8,991 nt of DNA, taken from the NCBI GenBank assembly GCA_016302655.1, contig JAEDNF010000050.1:1-8991 (forward strand), given 5' to 3'. This DNA is from Oscillospiraceae bacterium (GTDB taxonomy: Bacteria; Bacillota; Clostridia; Oscillospirales; Ruminococcaceae). Under the pieces are notes generated by a model. It did no database searches. It was not told the origin of the DNA and saw nothing but the letters and a program-made list of their open reading frames with translations. Shown here piece by piece: positions 7,824 to 8,991 of this stretch. A program made the position numbers and the translations under genes. The first letter of the stretch is position 1. Each line of letters begins with the position of its first letter.

Positions 7824-8888
7824 TCAGTCGAGTTCCACAACAGAGGTGATAAGCAGACGGATCATATCTTCATAAGTGAAGCCGCTGTCCGTTACAAGCC
7901 GTGTGAATATACTCTGTCTGTCAAGTCCCGGTATGCTTCTTACCCGTCTGACATATACTTTGCCGTCATTACCGAGTACCATATCGACTCTTGCAAAGCA
8001 TTTGCAGGAGAGTGCAGAGAATGCGGCTCTTGCCGTCTTGCGTATGCTGTCAAGCTCGGAGTCGCCAAGCTGAGCCGGTACGACAAGCTCGGAGGTCGAA
8101 GCTATATTTGCACTGCGTTTATCTGTTTCGTCGCTCAGCTTTACAAGCTCGCCGACTGTGACTTTTTCGTCGTGATGCTTCTTTTCGAGTACGGCGCAGG
8201 TTATCTCTCTGCCGCTGAGTGCGCTCTCTGCAATTATATACGGATGGTGCGAAAAGCTTGCCTTTATCGCTTCTTCAAGCTCGCTTTCGTTATCGGCTCT
8301 GCAGGCTCCGACAGATGCGGAACAGCTCGTAGGAGCGGTATATATCGGAAAAGTCAGCTTATCTGTTATCTTCTTTACAGCGGAATGTATATCGTTAATT
8401 TCGCTTCTGTGAAGCGTAACATTGTTAATAACATCAAGTCCGCTGTCGCAGAGGATAAGATTCATTATCCGTCTGTCGTTGCACAGCGCCGCCGCCTGAA
8501 AATCATTTCCGATTATCGGCAGACCTGCCAGCTTGCACAGTCCCTGCACTCTTCCGTCTTCTCCGTATTTACCGTGAAGCACGGGGAAAACTGCGTCTAC
8601 TCTGTATATCGTGCTTTCTCCGTCGGAAATGATCTTGATTACGCCCTTGTTTGTCATATCGGGGCTGATTACGCATGAACAGCAATCGCTGTCCTGCTCC
8701 CAGCTTCCGTCCTTGATATTTTCATAGCTGCCCGGATAAAAAAGCCATCTGCCTGCTCTGGTTATGCCTATAGCAAGCGGCTCTATCTCCTTTGGCATTG
8801 CGCTGAGTACGCTGTATGCAGTATGAAGCGACGCCGCATGATCTGCCGACGCACCGCCGAACAGTACGGCTATTCGTTTTTTCGCCAT
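7824..8888 (-). CDS. D-Ala-D-Ala ligase family protein with a degenerate active site
   Basis: This 354-residue protein has the full length and domain order of D-alanine--D-alanine ligases (ATP-grasp fold), which make the D-Ala-D-Ala dipeptide for peptidoglycan. Kept features: an N-terminal IAVLFGGASADH (6-17), VFPVLHGKYGEDGRVQG (100-116), SGREI (225-229), ARVD (299-302) and SIPG...QSIF (318-328). Key positions are changed relative to E. coli DdlB numbering as I align it: Glu15 is D16, the ATP-binding Lys144 is N143, Lys181 of the VKP motif is A185 (YTAP), and the metal-binding ExN of LNExNT is R315-V-R317 (VRRVRS). Only the first metal Asp (D302) remains. It is therefore probably inactive as a normal ligase, or has altered chemistry; a true Ddl is expected elsewhere in the genome. 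The ATG at 8888 is preferred over 8963 because the conserved N-terminus starts there, a GAGG site precedes it, and the farther ATG overlaps the predicted -35 box. It is the first gene of the cluster. Confidence 0.88.
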   Translation of the reverse strand: MAKKRIAVLFGGASADHAASLHTAYSVLSAMPKEIEPLAIGITRAGRWLFYPGSYENIKDGSWEQDSDCCSCVISPDMTNKGVIKIISDGESTIYRVDAVFPVLHGKYGEDGRVQGLCKLAGLPIIGNDFQAAALCNDRRIMNLILCDSGLDVINNVTLHRSEINDIHSAVKKITDKLTFPIYTAPTSCSASVGACRADNESELEEAIKASFSHHPYIIAESALSGREITCAVLEKKHHDEKVTVGELVKLSDETDKRSANIASTSELVVPAQLGDSELDSIRKTARAAFSALSCKCFARVDMVLGNDGKVYVRRVRSIPGLDRQSIFTRLVTDSGFTYEDMIRLLITSVVELD

Positions 8889-8893
8889 ATCGG

Positions 8894-8900
8894 TTCCTCT
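8894..8900 (-). promoter_or_regulatory. Ribosome binding site of the ligase-like gene
   Basis: AGAGGAA on the minus strand ends five bases before the ATG at 8888. It decides the start in favour of MAKKRIAVLF over the 25-residue longer reading. Confidence 0.65.
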
Positions 8901-8934
8901 TCTTTCGTTCTGTCTTATATGCAATAATAAAATA

Positions 8935-8963
8935 AGTATATCACATTTAGACTTTAAGTTCAA
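8935..8963 (-). promoter_or_regulatory. Predicted sigma-A promoter with extended -10 box
   Basis: On the minus strand TTGAAC (8958-8963, -35, four of six consensus bases) is followed after exactly 17 bases by TATACT (8935-8940, -10, five of six). The -10 is preceded by TGA, giving the extended TGn motif. Transcription should start near 8928, leaving a leader of about 40 bases before the ATG at 8888, too short for a T-box or S-box riboswitch. AT-rich sequence lies upstream (8972-8991), which could act as an UP element. No comparably good promoter was noticed in the short gaps between the later genes, so this one probably drives the whole cluster. Confidence 0.65.
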
Positions 8964-8991
8964 GGGTAAAAAGGGAAATTATATATAAATA

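Noticed and set aside
7779..8678. 299-codon open frame on the plus strand
   Set aside because: It is antisense to the ligase-like gene, rich in Cys, Tyr and Arg in the manner of a shadow frame, and has no recognisable family motif.
8889..8928. Possible T-box or S-box leader, considered because argS and a methionine gene are downstream
   Set aside because: The leader from the predicted start is only about 40 bases and has no room for either riboswitch.
7824..8963. Longer reading of the ligase-like gene from the ATG at 8963
   Set aside because: The added 25 residues are not part of the family N-terminus, the ATG overlaps the predicted -35 box, and a good ribosome binding site precedes the ATG at 8888.

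Overview
The window carries seven genes, all read from the minus strand and packed tightly, so in transcription order they run from high to low coordinates. The moderate GC content, AAGGA/GAGG-type ribosome binding sites, a YwiB/DUF1934–argS pair and a YfhO-type membrane protein point to a low- to mid-GC Bacillota bacterium. A clostridial lineage of the Oscillospiraceae/Ruminococcaceae kind is my best guess, but it rests on gene content and not on a marker gene. There are no mobile elements, RNA genes, CRISPR repeats or phage genes, and the plus-strand open frames are shadows of the real genes.

Order from the promoter: (1) a predicted vegetative promoter with an extended -10 box at about 8935-8963; (2) a D-Ala-D-Ala ligase family protein (7824-8888) whose metal-binding and ATP-binding residues are largely replaced; (3) a DUF1934 beta-barrel protein (7381-7803); (4) arginyl-tRNA synthetase argS (5630-7381), overlapping gene 3 by one base; (5) a homocysteine S-methyltransferase domain protein (4367-5611) with an extra C-terminal piece resembling half of the MetH pterin-binding barrel; (6) a large YfhO-family GT-C-like membrane protein (1783-4332); (7) a Nudix hydrolase of the ADP-ribose pyrophosphatase type (1230-1763); (8) murC, cut by the left window edge (1-1175).

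Gaps between genes are -1, 18, 19, 20, 34 and 54 bases, with no convincing terminator, so the set probably forms one transcription unit. It mixes cell-envelope genes (ligase-like protein, YfhO, MurC) with housekeeping functions (ArgS, one-carbon/methionine metabolism, nucleotide-sugar clean-up). I see no obviously new multi-gene system. The most interesting item is the first gene: a ligase-fold protein that keeps the substrate-side loops but has arginines where the catalytic Mg2+ ligands should be. That suggests a pseudoenzyme, or an enzyme with changed chemistry, co-transcribed with murC. The second is the truncated MetH-like architecture of the methyltransferase.
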